The notes beneath the pieces were generated by a model. The model was not told the DNA's origin and did no database searches. It saw nothing but the letters and a program-made list of their open reading frames with translations. This document shows positions 20,413 to 32,516 of a DNA stretch of 64,000 bases, piece after piece (the first letter of the stretch is position 1; the number at the start of each line of letters is the position of its first letter). The translations under genes and the position numbers were made by a program. This DNA is from Nectonema munidae (taxonomy: Eukaryota; Nematomorpha; Nectonematoida; Nectonematidae): the NCBI GenBank assembly GCA_030549495.1, contig JAUIRK010000970.1, positions 436,001-500,000 of the forward strand, written 5' to 3'.

Positions 20413-22169
20413 ATGTATGGATATATGTATGGAATATGGATGGACACACATATCCCTTAAATTTAGTTTCCATAATTTTCAATTTCTGATTCAAATTTAT
20501 TTAGATTCTAATACATGCTTAAATTTTATATCTAGAACCTATGTTAAAAAATTTAATGTATTTTCAAAAAGTGGAAGTTGATTTTCTAGAGGCCTGCAAA
20601 CACAAAAATTAATTATTAAGTATCTTGGCAAAGCGAAATGCTGTGTTGAAGATGCCTTGGAGCTTTGCCAAGCTCCTAATATATCACATCGTTAACCTGA
20701 AGACAAAGCAAAAACATCACGTGTGATTTTTCCCCAAGATAAAATAGTGTTTGCTCTTTTATTCAAATAAATGATATGGCTATAATTGCTGGATTTTTTT
20801 TTGATTAAACATTCTCTGCATGAAGTTATATAAATGTTATTATAAACTAAAAATAATAAATACTGCATATTTGAATTAGAATCAAATTTGAAAAGCGATG
20901 TCTTTTTATTGTTTTTAATATAAACAAACAATTTCAATGATTGCCAGCGTGCGAAAATCCTATTCCTTAAAGGTAGTAAGTATTGTTCTATGAATATAAG
21001 TTTTTATCAAAAAATTCCTTTTTTTTATTAGAGGTAGTTAATTAATTAATTCATTATCCATAATTTCAAATATACCCAAAAAAGGTACAAATATTTAGCA
21101 TAGGCCTAAATTCCCATATATTAATAAACCATTGCATGCATATTTGAAGAAAATATATATAAATTCGCATAGGCAAAAGAATATCTCTTGTTCAAATGAT
21201 ACAACTGCTGTTGATATTTCAAGACTGATATGCCATTTACTTTTTTCATAAATAACTCCAATAAAAAGTAATCTGTTGTAGATACGCCTAAGCAATTAAA
21301 ATTTTTATCCACATTTAATTTGACTACAGAAAAAGTAGAAAACATTTAGTAATTTGATATAAAGCTACTCTCAAATGTAGAAATCGCCTGAGTCATTTAA
21401 AAATGACTGACTGTGGTATAAAAGTGATTAAATATCCCTACCAGGCGTACGATAAGAAGCAGGGGGAGCTGAGCTATAGATTGCTTATAATAAAAATGTA
21501 TACGTTTAGATTTGGCTCACCAAGACTCAGCTAACAAAAATTCCTTTCGACTATAAAACGATAACTTCATTTTTATCGCTGTCACGCTATTCATAACTCT
21601 ACTTACGTGATTAGCAATCTACCCTTGGGACTCGCTACTTCAGCTCACAATTTGAAGTAACCCAATTAAATTCTAGAAAACACTTTTACTTTTTGATGTT
21701 TACCATATTTTAGCCATCTTTAATCCTTCCTTATAAACCCATTTTCTTCTCAAGTACATATTTTGAATTGCTAACTGCTATGCTTTTATATTGATCATTT
21801 TTTATATTAAAAGTTATGATTGGTGGTTCAAGAACTTTTATGATTAATTAGATATTGATTCGTTATTGTCGCTTAGAAAGGAAATTTTTGATTGATCGAT
21901 GAATCAACGACTAAATACACTGAATATAGTTTATATAAGGGATTGTGAGATTATGTGATAGTGGTGCGTGAAGCTTCCTAAATGCCTAAATTCTTTTTAG
22001 GTTTTATGTAATACCCTAGTAAAAATAAATCTAGCATGATAAAAATCTTTCTCCTATATTACTACTACCAGCTTTACAATTTTTACTGTCTTCTGGTTAT
22101 ACTTAATTAACTCAAAAATCGAAATCTCATTTTCTTTTAATATTTTAATTTTGTGAATGATTAATATTT

Positions 22170-23030
22170 TTGGGTCTTTTCGTTTAGACGGCCACATCAA
22201 GTAATCATCATTTCGATGTTCTTTTTAAATTTTTTAAGTGATCAACATATATAATTATATCTTCTGAAGACAGTTCTTGTGATATTATTTTCAAAGAAGG
22301 AAATTGTATAAACTCTTTTTTAGATATGTTCAGCCAAAACAATGAACAAAAATTACATCAGGAACAAAATTTTTTAAATAAGCTTTAAATCCTCGATATT
22401 TTCCAACTATGGAAGCAGCACCATACCATGTTTTTAAATGGAATATTTTTTTCTTCAAAATAAGCCTTCAGTGTATTGAAAATTGTTTCACCTTTGCAAT
22501 AGCTTTTTAACTTTAAAGCAAACAAAAATTCTTGGCATAATTTACTATTATCGAGAAATCTTACGAACGCCATCAAAAGTGCAGAATTATCAAAAGTGTT
22601 GATTCATCTATTTGAAGTGCAAATTCTTTTTTTGAAGTTTTAAGTTTAGCTGATTTCATCAATACAACGCGATACAGATGAGTTGCTTAAGGAATTAAGC
22701 TTTTCACATCTTGAGGATTCTGGCACAAAACAGTTGAAAGCACTATATTTATTGCAGGTATAATTAACTTTTCGCCAATATTATGCGACTTACTAGTTTT
22801 TGCTATTAGGTTTGCTATTTCATAGGAAGCTTGTAACCCTTTATACATTTTTAAAGTTTTTCTGGTAAACATTTTATCAATTCTTCCTTCAAACTCATCG
22901 CGCAATCTTTTGAAAAATTCAAGGGCTTTGTTTATTTTATCTTTGTGCGCAGTTTCAAAATGCTTTTTTAGTTAGATAGGAGGCATACTTTCGTTTGATA
23001 AAGTAGTTTTACAAAGTAAGCATAGGGGCA
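22170..23030 (-). pseudogene. hAT transposase, SCAND3/ZBED-like, N-terminal half
   Basis: Around 23030-22950 the minus strand gives CLLCKTTLSNESM ... LKKHFETAHKDK, a BED-type zinc finger with an in-frame stop in its middle. 22905-22687 encodes GLQASYEIANLIAKTSKSHN and LIIPAINIVLSTVLCQNPQD. 22576-22385 encodes MAFVRFLDNSKLCQEFLFAL and CKGETIFNTLKAYFEEKNIP. After a shift, ASIVGKYRGFKAYLKNFVPD and EFIQFPSLKIISQELSSEDI follow to ~22170. These blocks occur in this order in SCAND3/ZBED9-type domesticated and free hAT transposases. Broken by at least one stop and three shifts. Confidence 0.75.
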
Positions 23031-23261
23031 ATGAATCATCTTGAGGTGATTTAATAAAAGTTTATCTTATATGTTATTAAAAGTTTGATTTAATAAAGTT
23101 TTATCCGCTCACATAAATTCAACAAAAATATGATCGAATAATACACATATATACGTTTTTGACAGACACAAAATTCTCTTTCTCTTTTATTTTTTCCAAC
23201 ACATGAAACATATACACATGTTACAACATCATTTGCTGTGGCTTCCAAATTATTTGCTTTA

Positions 23262-23326
23262 GCCCCCCAAAAATTTTCTATGGCCCCCCAAAAACTTTCT
23301 ATGGCCCCCCAAAAATTTTCTATGGC
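23262..23326. repeat. Tandem repeat, 21 bp x 3, inside a hAT end
   Basis: The unit GCCCCCCAAAAATTTTCTATG is repeated three times with one or two changes, about 60 bp inside the right terminus of the BED-finger hAT relic. Repeated subterminal motifs are often transposase binding sites in hAT elements. Confidence 0.8.
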
Positions 23327-23567
23327 TCTCTGGAGGGCCATATGGCCCACGTTGAGAAACACTGATCTAGTCCATTGAGTTGTACTTGTTTGCTGCCCTT
23401 CTCAGCCTTGGTCCATTCACTCTGGGGAATGATATTCAAACTGGTCTGGTAAAAGTTGATGATCAGTTTAGAAGGAACACTATGTTGTGTGGCAACTTTT
23501 GAAATGCGCGTTGAGAAACTCTATTTGCAACGATTTCAAAGTACTCTTAGTTTAGGTACTCTAACAA

Positions 23568-23640
23568 CACGAGCGCACATCCTCAAAATTTGGGGGGGGG
23601 GGGAGGCGAAGTTTTTTTTATAATTTTCAATAATCTTAGC
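23568..23640. repeat. hAT 'GCGCACATCC' family, left end
   Basis: CACGAGCGCACATCCTCAAAA followed by a G run and AGGCGAAGTTTTTT matches the left ends at 50106 and 50698. A second left end of the same family, CAGGGGCGCACATCC plus a 13-G run, starts at 23939 in the same orientation. No right end is present nearby for either. Confidence 0.6.
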
Positions 23641-23938
23641 CATAAGTTGAAGCATAGTGACGGGGAACTAGCTATGGTGGCTGCCATGTTGTTTCGCATA
23701 TATTACACTTTTTTATCGCTATTGCTGAAAAATTGTAACGAAAATTCCAGATCCTAATCCTGTATGGATTTTTGGAGAGAAAAGTGTTCACTCCGTTTCA
23801 AATAAAAGTTTTTTGGGCTGACTCTGGTTTCGCTAATATTGAGAGAGCCAACAATGATGAGAACCGATGAAAGAAAGATTACACAATACGTAAGGAATAG
23901 GAAAAATAGCAAATAATATTTCCTTTTGATAAAGAAAT

Positions 23939-23970
23939 CAGGGGCGCACATCCGGGGGGGGGGGGGTATG
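23939..23970. repeat. hAT 'GCGCACATCC' family, second isolated left end
   Basis: CAGGGGCGCACATCC runs straight into a long G tract. The same terminus closes the 50106-53124 element. No partner end or 8-bp duplication could be found. Confidence 0.6.
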
Positions 23971-25258
23971 GAGTAACAAGTTTTAATTTTTAAGTCGTAT
24001 ACTTTTTGTCCAAGTATCCGTATTTCGTCTTGTCAATTTTTTTCCGTCTTGAGATAATTAGAAATGTAATTAAAAATTGAATGATTTATTTACTAAAAAT
24101 CATAAGAAATCTTTAAAATACTACAATCATTTTAAAACATCAAATTATTTTGCACTTTTTATTATAAACTAAGAATTAAAAAGAACATTTATTGCAATTG
24201 TAGTATAAAATTAGTTTGACTTCGATGCAGTATTTGAAACATGATAAAAGTTAGAAAGGATTTTCTTAAGTTCGACTTTTGCAAATATTCGTTTAGTGAA
24301 AATGTTCTATAGTTTATCGGTATATAACACATATAAGCGCTAGGTCATTTTTATGAACTCGACTCTGACTCCAAAGGCAAAAAATATTGCTACCCTTCGC
24401 TTCCAGTTCTCTCAGCTTCTCTGACATTACTGCTTTTAATGCCACTACTTTTTTTTTTATCTATAATAGCCTTTGCCTTTCTGCAACCACCTTAGCCTTT
24501 CTATATGTCATCCTTTTCAAAGTTTTAATTTTAACATATGTTCTCATTATTTTTTAAATGCATATTCTCATTACTATTCGCCTTCTGCGTGTTTAACAAA
24601 TCCAATACAAGGTCATTTTTACAACGCGGTCTACACTTAACACCGTTGTAGATATTGGTTATAGATAAGTACTCAATGATTTGCTATTATCAGGCGATCA
24701 TGTATTCCACATGAGTTTACAAAATTATACCGACTCAGACAAATTCGGCAAAATTTTTATGTCAACACGCAACTTTTTATAAACAATTTTTTGTTTTTAT
24801 TATCATTTTCTGATACTCTGCCTTTTATGAATTGAATTAAATAGTTCTATTTTTTAAATTTAGAAAAAAATTCTATATAAAAATAAATGACAATGAAAAT
24901 AGTTTTAAAGTGTATTTCCACCCAACACAAACTAAAATAATGCTCATAACTTTAATTAGAAATGAAGTCAGATTCGGAGAGGCAAAATTACCATATTCAT
25001 ATTTTTCTAGCTGATATATTTTTGAATTGCATGCTTTCAAATTTTAAGTAGCGCGCGAAAAATCCTTCTTGATTGATTGCATATGAAAGTTTCTTAGTTT
25101 TGTCTTAAAATTGTGATGGAATTTTTTTCTTCCTTAGAAAATATAATCATTTGGATTGGTTTCACGAACTTTTCAGAGATTTCTTTCAAATAAACAAAAT
25201 AAATATACTTTTAATTAAATACAAAATCTATATCTTAAGAAATACTACTGCATATTAA

Positions 25259-27280
25259 CCCTCAAATGAATGAAATATTTGACTTTCTTTATTACATAAA
25301 ATGGGTCTTTTGGCACCCATATATTTTTTATTCCTAATCACTATAATTTCTTCACCATTACTGATTAAATGTTAAAAATGAATATTAAAATTTTTTATTT
25401 CAAAATAAAAATCTAAAAAAGTATTTATTTACACTTGGGGAAATATGAAAATTGCTCATTTTTTTGGAATGCTGTGCACAAACTACATTTGAACATTTTT
25501 TACACACTCTTGAAGACTTTCGATCTTTGGTACACATATAACATCTTTTTCTTTTTGATTTACTTTTACGTGTTTTTTTAGAATTATTTTTTATGTTTAT
25601 TCCACAAATTTGAATTGAGTCTTGGATATTCCTTGACAGTCCAACCAAAGATATAGTTCTCATTTCTATCAACGGTTTTTTTAGAATCATGCTTACTTCC
25701 TGCAAAAATATTCTTCTTCTGTGGCTGCATTTCATTTTCCATTCTTTGTTTTTACTTATAAAATATACAAAAGAGTTGATACCTGCTAAATTCAAAAGAT
25801 TCATAAAATAAGCGAACGGCCATCTTTTTGTTCTACGTTGGTCACTATAAAAATGGCATAATTGATCTACGGTGTCAACAGCCCCTTTTATTTGGTTATA
25901 ATAAATAATAACGTCAGGCTTACCAGTAGCGACATAAATTTTATCATCATGATGCATTGTTGATAAGAGTAAAACGCTTCGGTTTTTCTTTGGCACATAA
26001 GAAACAAGGGTTTGATTAATATGAAATCCAAATAGAGATGATCCTACATTTCTTGATTTGTGCGCCTGAAACTCCAAAGGTATATCAGCTTTGCTTTGGC
26101 GTAAAGTACCAACAATTGTAGTTTTTTTCAAAAGAAAGTCTGAAGCATGAGAAAAATCGGTAAAAATCCATAGTGATGTTTCTTCCAGAAAAAAGTATAT
26201 CTTCAGATAGTTTGCATACTACTTTGTTGGCAAGCTTTTTTGTTTGAACTCCATTCTCTTTTTCAACGTGGCAGTAGTCTATTGCATATATAGCCATTTT
26301 ACAATAAATCAAAAGAAACAATTTTATTCCATACTTGTCAGGCTTAGATAGTAAATACTGGCGAAATGAACAACGTCGACGGAATGAAATCAATTGCTCA
26401 TCAATGCAAAGTTTATGAGACGGAGTATAAACCTTTTTACAATTGGAAATAAATAACTCTCAAACATTTCTAAAAGCAGCTAACTTGTCATTTTTCACTT
26501 TTTCTTTTCTAATAGTTTTATCATCAAATCTTAAGTTTGCAAGAATAGATTCAAATCTATTTATTGACATTGTAGCTTTGAAAATTGGCCTACCAAAAGG
26601 TCCTTCACTCTATTAATTTCCAATACTTTCATGGTTACCTTTACATACACCAAGAAGATAAAGTAATCCTCAAAAGGCAAGTATTTTAGCCTGGTCTATT
26701 CTTTTCCACTCTTTGTTTTTTTATTTCAGCATGCTTATTAGTTGATAATAAAATCTCAGAAATTATCTTCTCTGTAAAAAACAACCTGGATGATTGAAGA
26801 GGATCATCTATGTGTATTTTTGTACCCCATTTCAAAGAAAAAACGTTTGATAATTGTGTCCTTTTTTTGAGGTGCTTTTGAAACCCATTCTTTTCCAGAT
26901 TTTGATGTAAACTTTCTAGTCGGCTCTTCAAAAGGTAAGGAAAAATTGTCTTGAATAATTTTATTCACTGGATCATCTTCTACACATTCCATATCAATTT
27001 CTGTATCAGACAAATACGATGAACCACCTGTGCTTGAATTATCTTTTAGTGTTCTTTTTGCAGTAAAAAAAATCAATGTGTTCAAATGCAGCTAAAAATT
27101 TGATAAAAGACAATGCAAATGAATCTTCATTGAGTTGAAAAATGATTTATTATTTATTGATTTTATGTCACTGTGTGTTGTATAAACTCTGACGTTACAA
27201 ATGCGTTCTTTAGCTTATATTTTCTTAATGTAACATATATTTTCATAAAATGGGTCCTAAAGGACCTCTCTGATTATATT
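25259..27280 (-). mobile_element. piggyBac relic 2
   Basis: The left end is TTAA (25255-25258) plus CCCTCAAATGAATG, with ATGGGTCTTTTGGCACCCAT some 40 bp inside. A related motif, ATGGGTCCTAAAGGACC, occurs at 27250-27266 on the far side, so the right end should lie shortly beyond it. I did not find a clear TTAA terminus there. Transposase remains occupy 25400-27085 on the minus strand. Confidence 0.75.
25400..27085 (-). pseudogene. piggyBac transposase (PGBD4-like), degraded
   Basis: 27085-26686 carries the acidic N-terminal region (SSTGGSSYLSDTEIDMECVE) in two overlapping frames. About 26410-26085 gives CIDEQLISFRRRCSFRQYLL (first catalytic Asp) and GRNITMDFYRFF (second Asp). 26131-25400 gives TGKPDVIIYYNQIKGAVDTV with the third Asp, then RTKRWPFAYFMNLLNLAGIN. 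It ends with the cysteine finger CYMCTKDRKSSRVCKKCSNVVC. The region 26400-26690 between N-terminal and catalytic parts is decayed. All three Asp codons are present. Confidence 0.8.
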
Positions 27281-27400
27281 CTATTTTTTTTCTAGCAAAT
27301 TTTTTTCTAAAAAAAACATTAACACATGAAAACCTTTAGTTAGATGACAATTAGCAAATGTTTGTTTCATTGAAGTTTTGTATTTTATGTAGTATATGCA

Positions 27401-27805
27401 CCTATTAGATCGGTATCGGCTGAAAAATAATTTTTTGATCGGTATTCGCATATTTTATTATTATTCACGGATTTTATCATCCGAACCAATAGAAAAAGTA
27501 AAGTTTATACTAGAGCTATAAAAATGAAAAGAATCATTGTATTTTATGAATAGCGCTTTCTATATATAACAGCATTTTAAAGCTACCACCTTATTGCTTT
27601 GTTGTATTTGTTGTATAAAAATATACTAAATTTAAAAAAAAATTTCTTCATTTTTTAGCTATTTATCACGATGATGTTTGAAAGCTATTAGTACAAAATA
27701 ATATAAAAATTTATATATATACCTAAAAAAAATTCTTGTTATCGGTTTCAGCATTTTATAATGTAATCGGTATCGGTGAAAAAATTGAAATCGGTACATC
27801 AGTTT
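27401..27805. repeat. Repeat family with ATCGGTATCGGC ends, copy 1
   Basis: Begins TAGATCGGTATCGGCTGAAA, repeats GATCGGTATTCGC, contains GATTTTATCATCCGAACCAATA, and ends TCGGTATCGG..GAAATCGGTACATC. The copy at 43481 shares the first ~120 bp, and 31303-31350 resembles the right end. It has the look of a non-autonomous DNA transposon. Confidence 0.6.
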
Positions 27806-28208
27806 TACATATTAATAAATTTAATTACCGTAGTCAATAATATCCATGCTGTAATAGGGATAAGTGAAATCAATGTTCTTGCGAACATCATTTCTTCTTT
27901 TTCTCTTTTCAAGCAAAGTGCTTTTAACTACTAGCAAGGCAATTTATTGATTTCATTATCCTTGAACTATGTCATGTGTGAATCAATATCTTGCATATTA
28001 GTTCTCGCTGCTACCAAAGAAAGGGTAAGTATTGTTTATCCTTATTGTGACATTTGTTTAGTATCAATGCTTCTCAAATGCCATGCACTCATAAATCGGG
28101 ACAAAAGTTGTCATAACCTGTTAAAAAATGTTCATTTACATAAACTTGTTTTGTATTAGATACAGGAGAAATATATAAAGATTATGTCATGCAAAATTAA
28201 AGTATTAA

Positions 28209-30899
28209 CCCTTAGAGGCCTGACTTTTTTTTTGATTAAATACGAATAAAAATCTATTTGTCCTCAATTACCTCATATCAGGGTCTTCAAATTTCAAAAA
28301 AGAAAATTAAAAAAAAAGTTTTTTCATAGAGAAAACGCATGGGACATATATGTCCCTGTCGGCCCTAAACAAAAAATAATTGAAAAACAACATTTATTAA
28401 AAAAGTATCAATTTTTCAAAAATCTTTTATTTTATTCTTTCTGATGATAAACTTTGAAACAATTTCTTGTTCTGGTATTGCACAAAAAAATTCCACAACT
28501 TGAACACTTGTTGAATGTTCTATTGTCTTTTTTTCTTTTACTGCATTCTTTACAGCGACCTCTTCTAGAACTTGTTTCTATAAGATGTTCAGCTTGTTTA
28601 GTCGTTACCAATTCAGTTTTTTCGAAATAGACTGTTCTGTGCAGCTTCTTTTTCTGCAACTAAAGTTTGTGACCATGGATTTCACAACTTCATCTCTGAA
28701 TTCGAAACTGGATAGAATGGTTTTCGAGTTAGCTCCTCTAGACTCAGTGAACTTTTTTTTATATATGATATAAGAGTTATTAAGAGCGATTTCAATCAAT
28801 TCAAAAAAATTCTCAAATAGTATTTGTGCCTTGACTTTCTATCTAAAGAATAATATGAAATTCTTTGACCCATTATGTCTACGCCGCCCATATATTTATT
28901 ATATTCGGAAACTATCAGTGGGCACTTGATCATTTCTTTGTTTTTGCATCCTTTCTTTTTTCTCTCAACGAATTTACTTGCTTTTGGGTCGATAAAATTC
29001 GATAACATGTATACTGAGTTGTTGTCTTTCCATTTCACTACACCGATACCATTACTAACAAAAAAGTCAGATTCTCCTCTTTTCAGATCTTTATCTGAAA
29101 TGAAAGTTTGGGGCATGTGCTTTCTGTTTCTTCTAGCTGTTCCACATGAATATATTTTATTTTTTTTCAAGTGATAGAACAGTGCAGGAGATGAAAAGAA
29201 GTTGTCCATATATATTTCAACACTACTGCCAATTAAGCTTTTCGTAAGAGTTTGAACTACTTGTTCACCTAAAAACTGGAATCATTTTCTTTATTTTTGC
29301 CAGTGTATAAATAAGATTGAAACAAATATCCAGTTTTGCTATCACATCTTGCCCATAGTTTGAAACCCCATTTTACAGGCTTGTTCTTTATGTATTGCTT
29401 TAAATAATTGTGTCCTTTGAACTTTATCATGTGTTCATCTATAGATTGTTGCTTAGTTGGACTCATAGCTGAGGAAAAAGCGTTATTAAAGTGAAGAAAC
29501 AAAGGTGCTACTTTGAAAGATGGATCATAGTCAGAGCTATCTCTAGATAAACATTTAGAGTTATCGTTAAAATGTAAAATTGATCTTAAAAAATGAATCT
29601 ATCACGGGGCATGGAGTTTGCAATAAATGGCACCCTTAAGGTCTCCGTTGTTGACCAGTAGTCTTTAATTTTCGGTAGCTTATGGTATCCCATGCAAATA
29701 TGAATACCTATCATGCAAACTATTTCTTCTTTTTCAATGCATCCAACTATCCCTTTTTGCTGCATGTATATTTCAGATTGATTTTTCATATATTCAATCA
29801 AAGAACCAAAATTACTGACTTCGCAAAACTTGAAAAGGATTCGGAAAGTTCTCCTCCCAATTTAAACTAGGTAAATTAATCTTACCCCATTCTTTAAAAG
29901 CAAAAGGATACATGGGCACGTCGATGTCTTTTTGCCAATCAAAAATAAAAGATGAAAAGGAACTTTAGTTTCAAGGGTGAAACTACAGGTACAAAAACAT
30001 TTGCCTGAGCATCAACTATTTGAATTTCTTCTATCCCATTCTCCAGATCATTTTCGATGAACTCTTGGTCTTCATAATCTAAATGAAGATCATTTTCGTC
30101 GTAACTCTCGGTTTCACTTGTATCAGGCATCAAGCATTCTTCAATATAGTCTTCTTTAGCAATAAAGTTTCTAACACGAGGCATAATAGCGAGATTGAAA
30201 AAACAATAAATGAGACAAATCACTTGTACAATATAAAGTGAATTTCAGATGAAAAACGGAAATAGAAAGACAAATAATGAGTCGATATATGTTATATGAA
30301 AGGAGATCAATCATTTAAGTGTAAGTTTGCTCGTTAATATGTTGCATAATATATATAACAATTGGTGTGACATAAACACTATTACATGCGCATGCGAAAA
30401 GTAATGCTTACATATAAATGCCATTTAAAAATATATATGTATACGTCTTATATTATTAATAAGTTCTCTTTTTCAAATAAAAACGTTAAGAGAACGAGAA
30501 ACTTTATGTTTTGTGAAAAAAACCTTTTAGTCCGATAGGGACATATATGTCCCACAATATTTGAAATGAATTTGCAAGATAACATCTCATTTTTTTTTCT
30601 TCATGAACTGAATTACTCTTGTGAAGGTTTGTTCGTAACACATATTACAAACAGTTTTACAAAAAAAAATTGTTTTTGAACTTTTTTTCGGTTAACAAAG
30701 ATTAACCAATAAAAATCGAAGTTTTGATTAAGGTTTTAATATATAAAACTTATGCTTTTTAAATAATACACAATAATTAAATGTTTAAAACATCGTTATG
30801 AATAGAACAAACTGAAAAACCTAGTTTATAATTTGGTTTGTATGACATTATTTTTGAAACAAAAATTTGGGACATATATGTCCTATCGCCCTTAAAGGG
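28209..30899 (-). mobile_element. piggyBac relic 3, both ends with TTAA
   Basis: TTAA flanks both sides (28205-28208 and 30900-30903). Left end starts CCCTTAGAGGCC; right end reversed starts CCCTTTAAGGGCGATAGG. The palindrome GGACATATATGTCC occurs three times: 28342-28355, 30539-30552 and 30870-30883. A transposase relic with all catalytic Asp codons lies on the minus strand. At 2691 bp it is the most complete piggyBac copy in the window. Confidence 0.88.
28432..30187 (-). pseudogene. piggyBac transposase of relic 3, degraded
   Basis: From ATG near 30187: MPRVRNFIAKEDYIEECLMP and an acidic run (ETESYDENDLHLDYEDQEF). 29801-29586: VCMIGIHICMGYHKLPKIKD with YWS and MPRDRF, the N-terminal domain signature. 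29502-29269: SIDEHMIKFKGH (first Asp) and KNKPVKWGFKLW. 29209-28796: MDNFFSSPALF (second Asp), CGTARRNRKHMP, YNKYMGGVDIMG (third Asp). 28659-28432: C-terminal cysteine finger CKECSKRKKDNRTFNKCSSC. Breaks occur between each piece (about five). The relic differs in sequence from the other piggyBac copies here. Confidence 0.85.
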
Positions 30900-31302
30900 T
30901 TAACTCAGTAAAAAAAGTTCTTTTGCATCACAGATTTTACGCGTATAATGAGGTAGCGTAATCGCGAGGATACCAACAAAAAGAGCCAACCACGACACGG
31001 CTCTTTGCAAGTATCAATGCAGATCATATCATTTTTCAATATTTTTATAGTAAATTGAAATAAAAATAAAAATTTGCCATTTATATGAATTAACATGTGT
31101 GCTATGTAATCTACTGTAAAAACATTTTTATAATATAAATAAATATATTCAATAAAATGATATAGTAAGTCTGATAATAATTGAAATAGTAATGCAAGAA
31201 AAGTAATGCATCTTGAGTAAAAATTGAGTAATGCAAGTGTGATTAGTTTAGTTGTTTTCGGAAGATTTAGCGTCTATTTTTAGAATTGGTGTAGGCATCA
31301 TA

Positions 31303-31352
31303 TCAAGTAAATCAGTATCGTCAAATATTTTGGAATCGGTACATTCCTAATA
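31303..31352. repeat. Right-end fragment of the ATCGGTATCGGC repeat family
   Basis: AATCAGTATCGTCAAATATT followed by GGAATCGGTACATTCCTA resembles the right end of the 27401-27805 repeat. It is isolated; no left part is adjacent. Confidence 0.4.
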
Positions 31353-31359
31353 TCACAAT

Positions 31360-32180
31360 GCTAAACTCTTCCAGTTCAAAATTGGTCGATCACTCTTCGG
31401 AAAGGCATGGTCTACTTGGATTGTGGGAACTTTTTATTGGTCAATCTTATTATTCCGTGCAGGTTCTTCCTTTAACTTGCTTTGCTCTAATTCAGGGAGC
31501 ACCAAACTATCCCTCGCAATCCAGATCAAGCTCGTGATATCAGTTCATCCTACTCACAGTTCCATTTACATTGCAAAAAACTTTTTTGTTAAAATATTTT
31601 GAGTGTAAATAATAATCAACTCGTTTTCAAAATACAGATACATTTTCCCCCTCACCCTATCATTATGGTTACTAAGAAAGATAACTTTTTCGCTTAGTAT
31701 GGCTAACTATAATATAATTAGTGTTGGCTTCTTTGATAATTTAAAAAAGTCGCCATTTTTTATGTACTGGTATCTAACTAAATATTGTTGTGGCTCTTAT
31801 TTTTCTCTATTGACTGTATTTTCAGTACAAGGTTTTTCGTCTCACGTTTATCATTTTCTTAGTTATCCGGTCTTTTGTTAATAAACTTTGGTGAGCTAAT
31901 ATAATTAACCCAGATCATACCAAACATAACATACACTATAAAAGATATCATTAATTTTTTTTAACTATGATACGCATATTTATTCTGAAAATCAAAAAAA
32001 ATTGTCATTGAACTTTTGTTTCCTAAAAACAAAGATGCCGCTTAAATCTACGGGGTGATTGTAATAGTATACATGAGAAAAAATATTATTTTATTTTCAT
32101 AATAGAGATTATAAAAAAATACAAACAAAAAAATTAACATGTAGATGAACTTTGCAAGTGTAACATATGTCTACTGACTT
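31360..32180. other. No recognised gene or repeat
   Basis: I see only short AT-rich frames without motifs between the repeat fragment and piggyBac relic 4. Confidence 0.4.
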
Positions 32181-32516
32181 GATTATCTTATATCATCACA
32201 TAAACTTTTTCCTGGAGTAGATTTTTTCTCTTGATATGGAGAAGATTCAAAATTTGAAAGATAAGTTCTTGCTACATATCTTTTAAATGATAGTAGATTC
32301 CATGACGGATATTTTTATCCTAATAAAATCCAAGTGTTTGATAGTGATGCATCAATGCTTCATGAAAATAAAGGCCACCAACACTTCTTTGATCTTATTC
32401 CAATTCTGTATTTATTTACATTCTGATTAAGTCGATCAGTTTTGCCCATAACTTGATTATAAACATAAATCTGATAAGGCATTTGTATATATTGTAATTT
32501 TTTGGTTGTTCTACAC

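Larger units (their letters stand above)
22140..23364 (-). mobile_element. BED-finger hAT relic (SCAND3/ZBED-like), right end visible
   Basis: The right end is GGGCCATATGGCCCACGTTGAGAAACACTG (quoted in part: GCCCACGTTGAGAAACACTG). Reversed it is CAGTGTTTCTCAACGTGGGC, the classical hAT-Charlie type terminus. Inside it are three 21-bp repeats, then a transposase reading leftwards with BED finger, linker and catalytic start. The left end was not found and the C-terminal dimerisation part is missing. Confidence 0.7.

Noticed and set aside
23090-23362. Minus-strand frame with ENFWGAIESFWGAIENFWGA repeats
   Set aside because: The peptide repeat is just the 21-bp DNA repeat at a hAT end read in frame.
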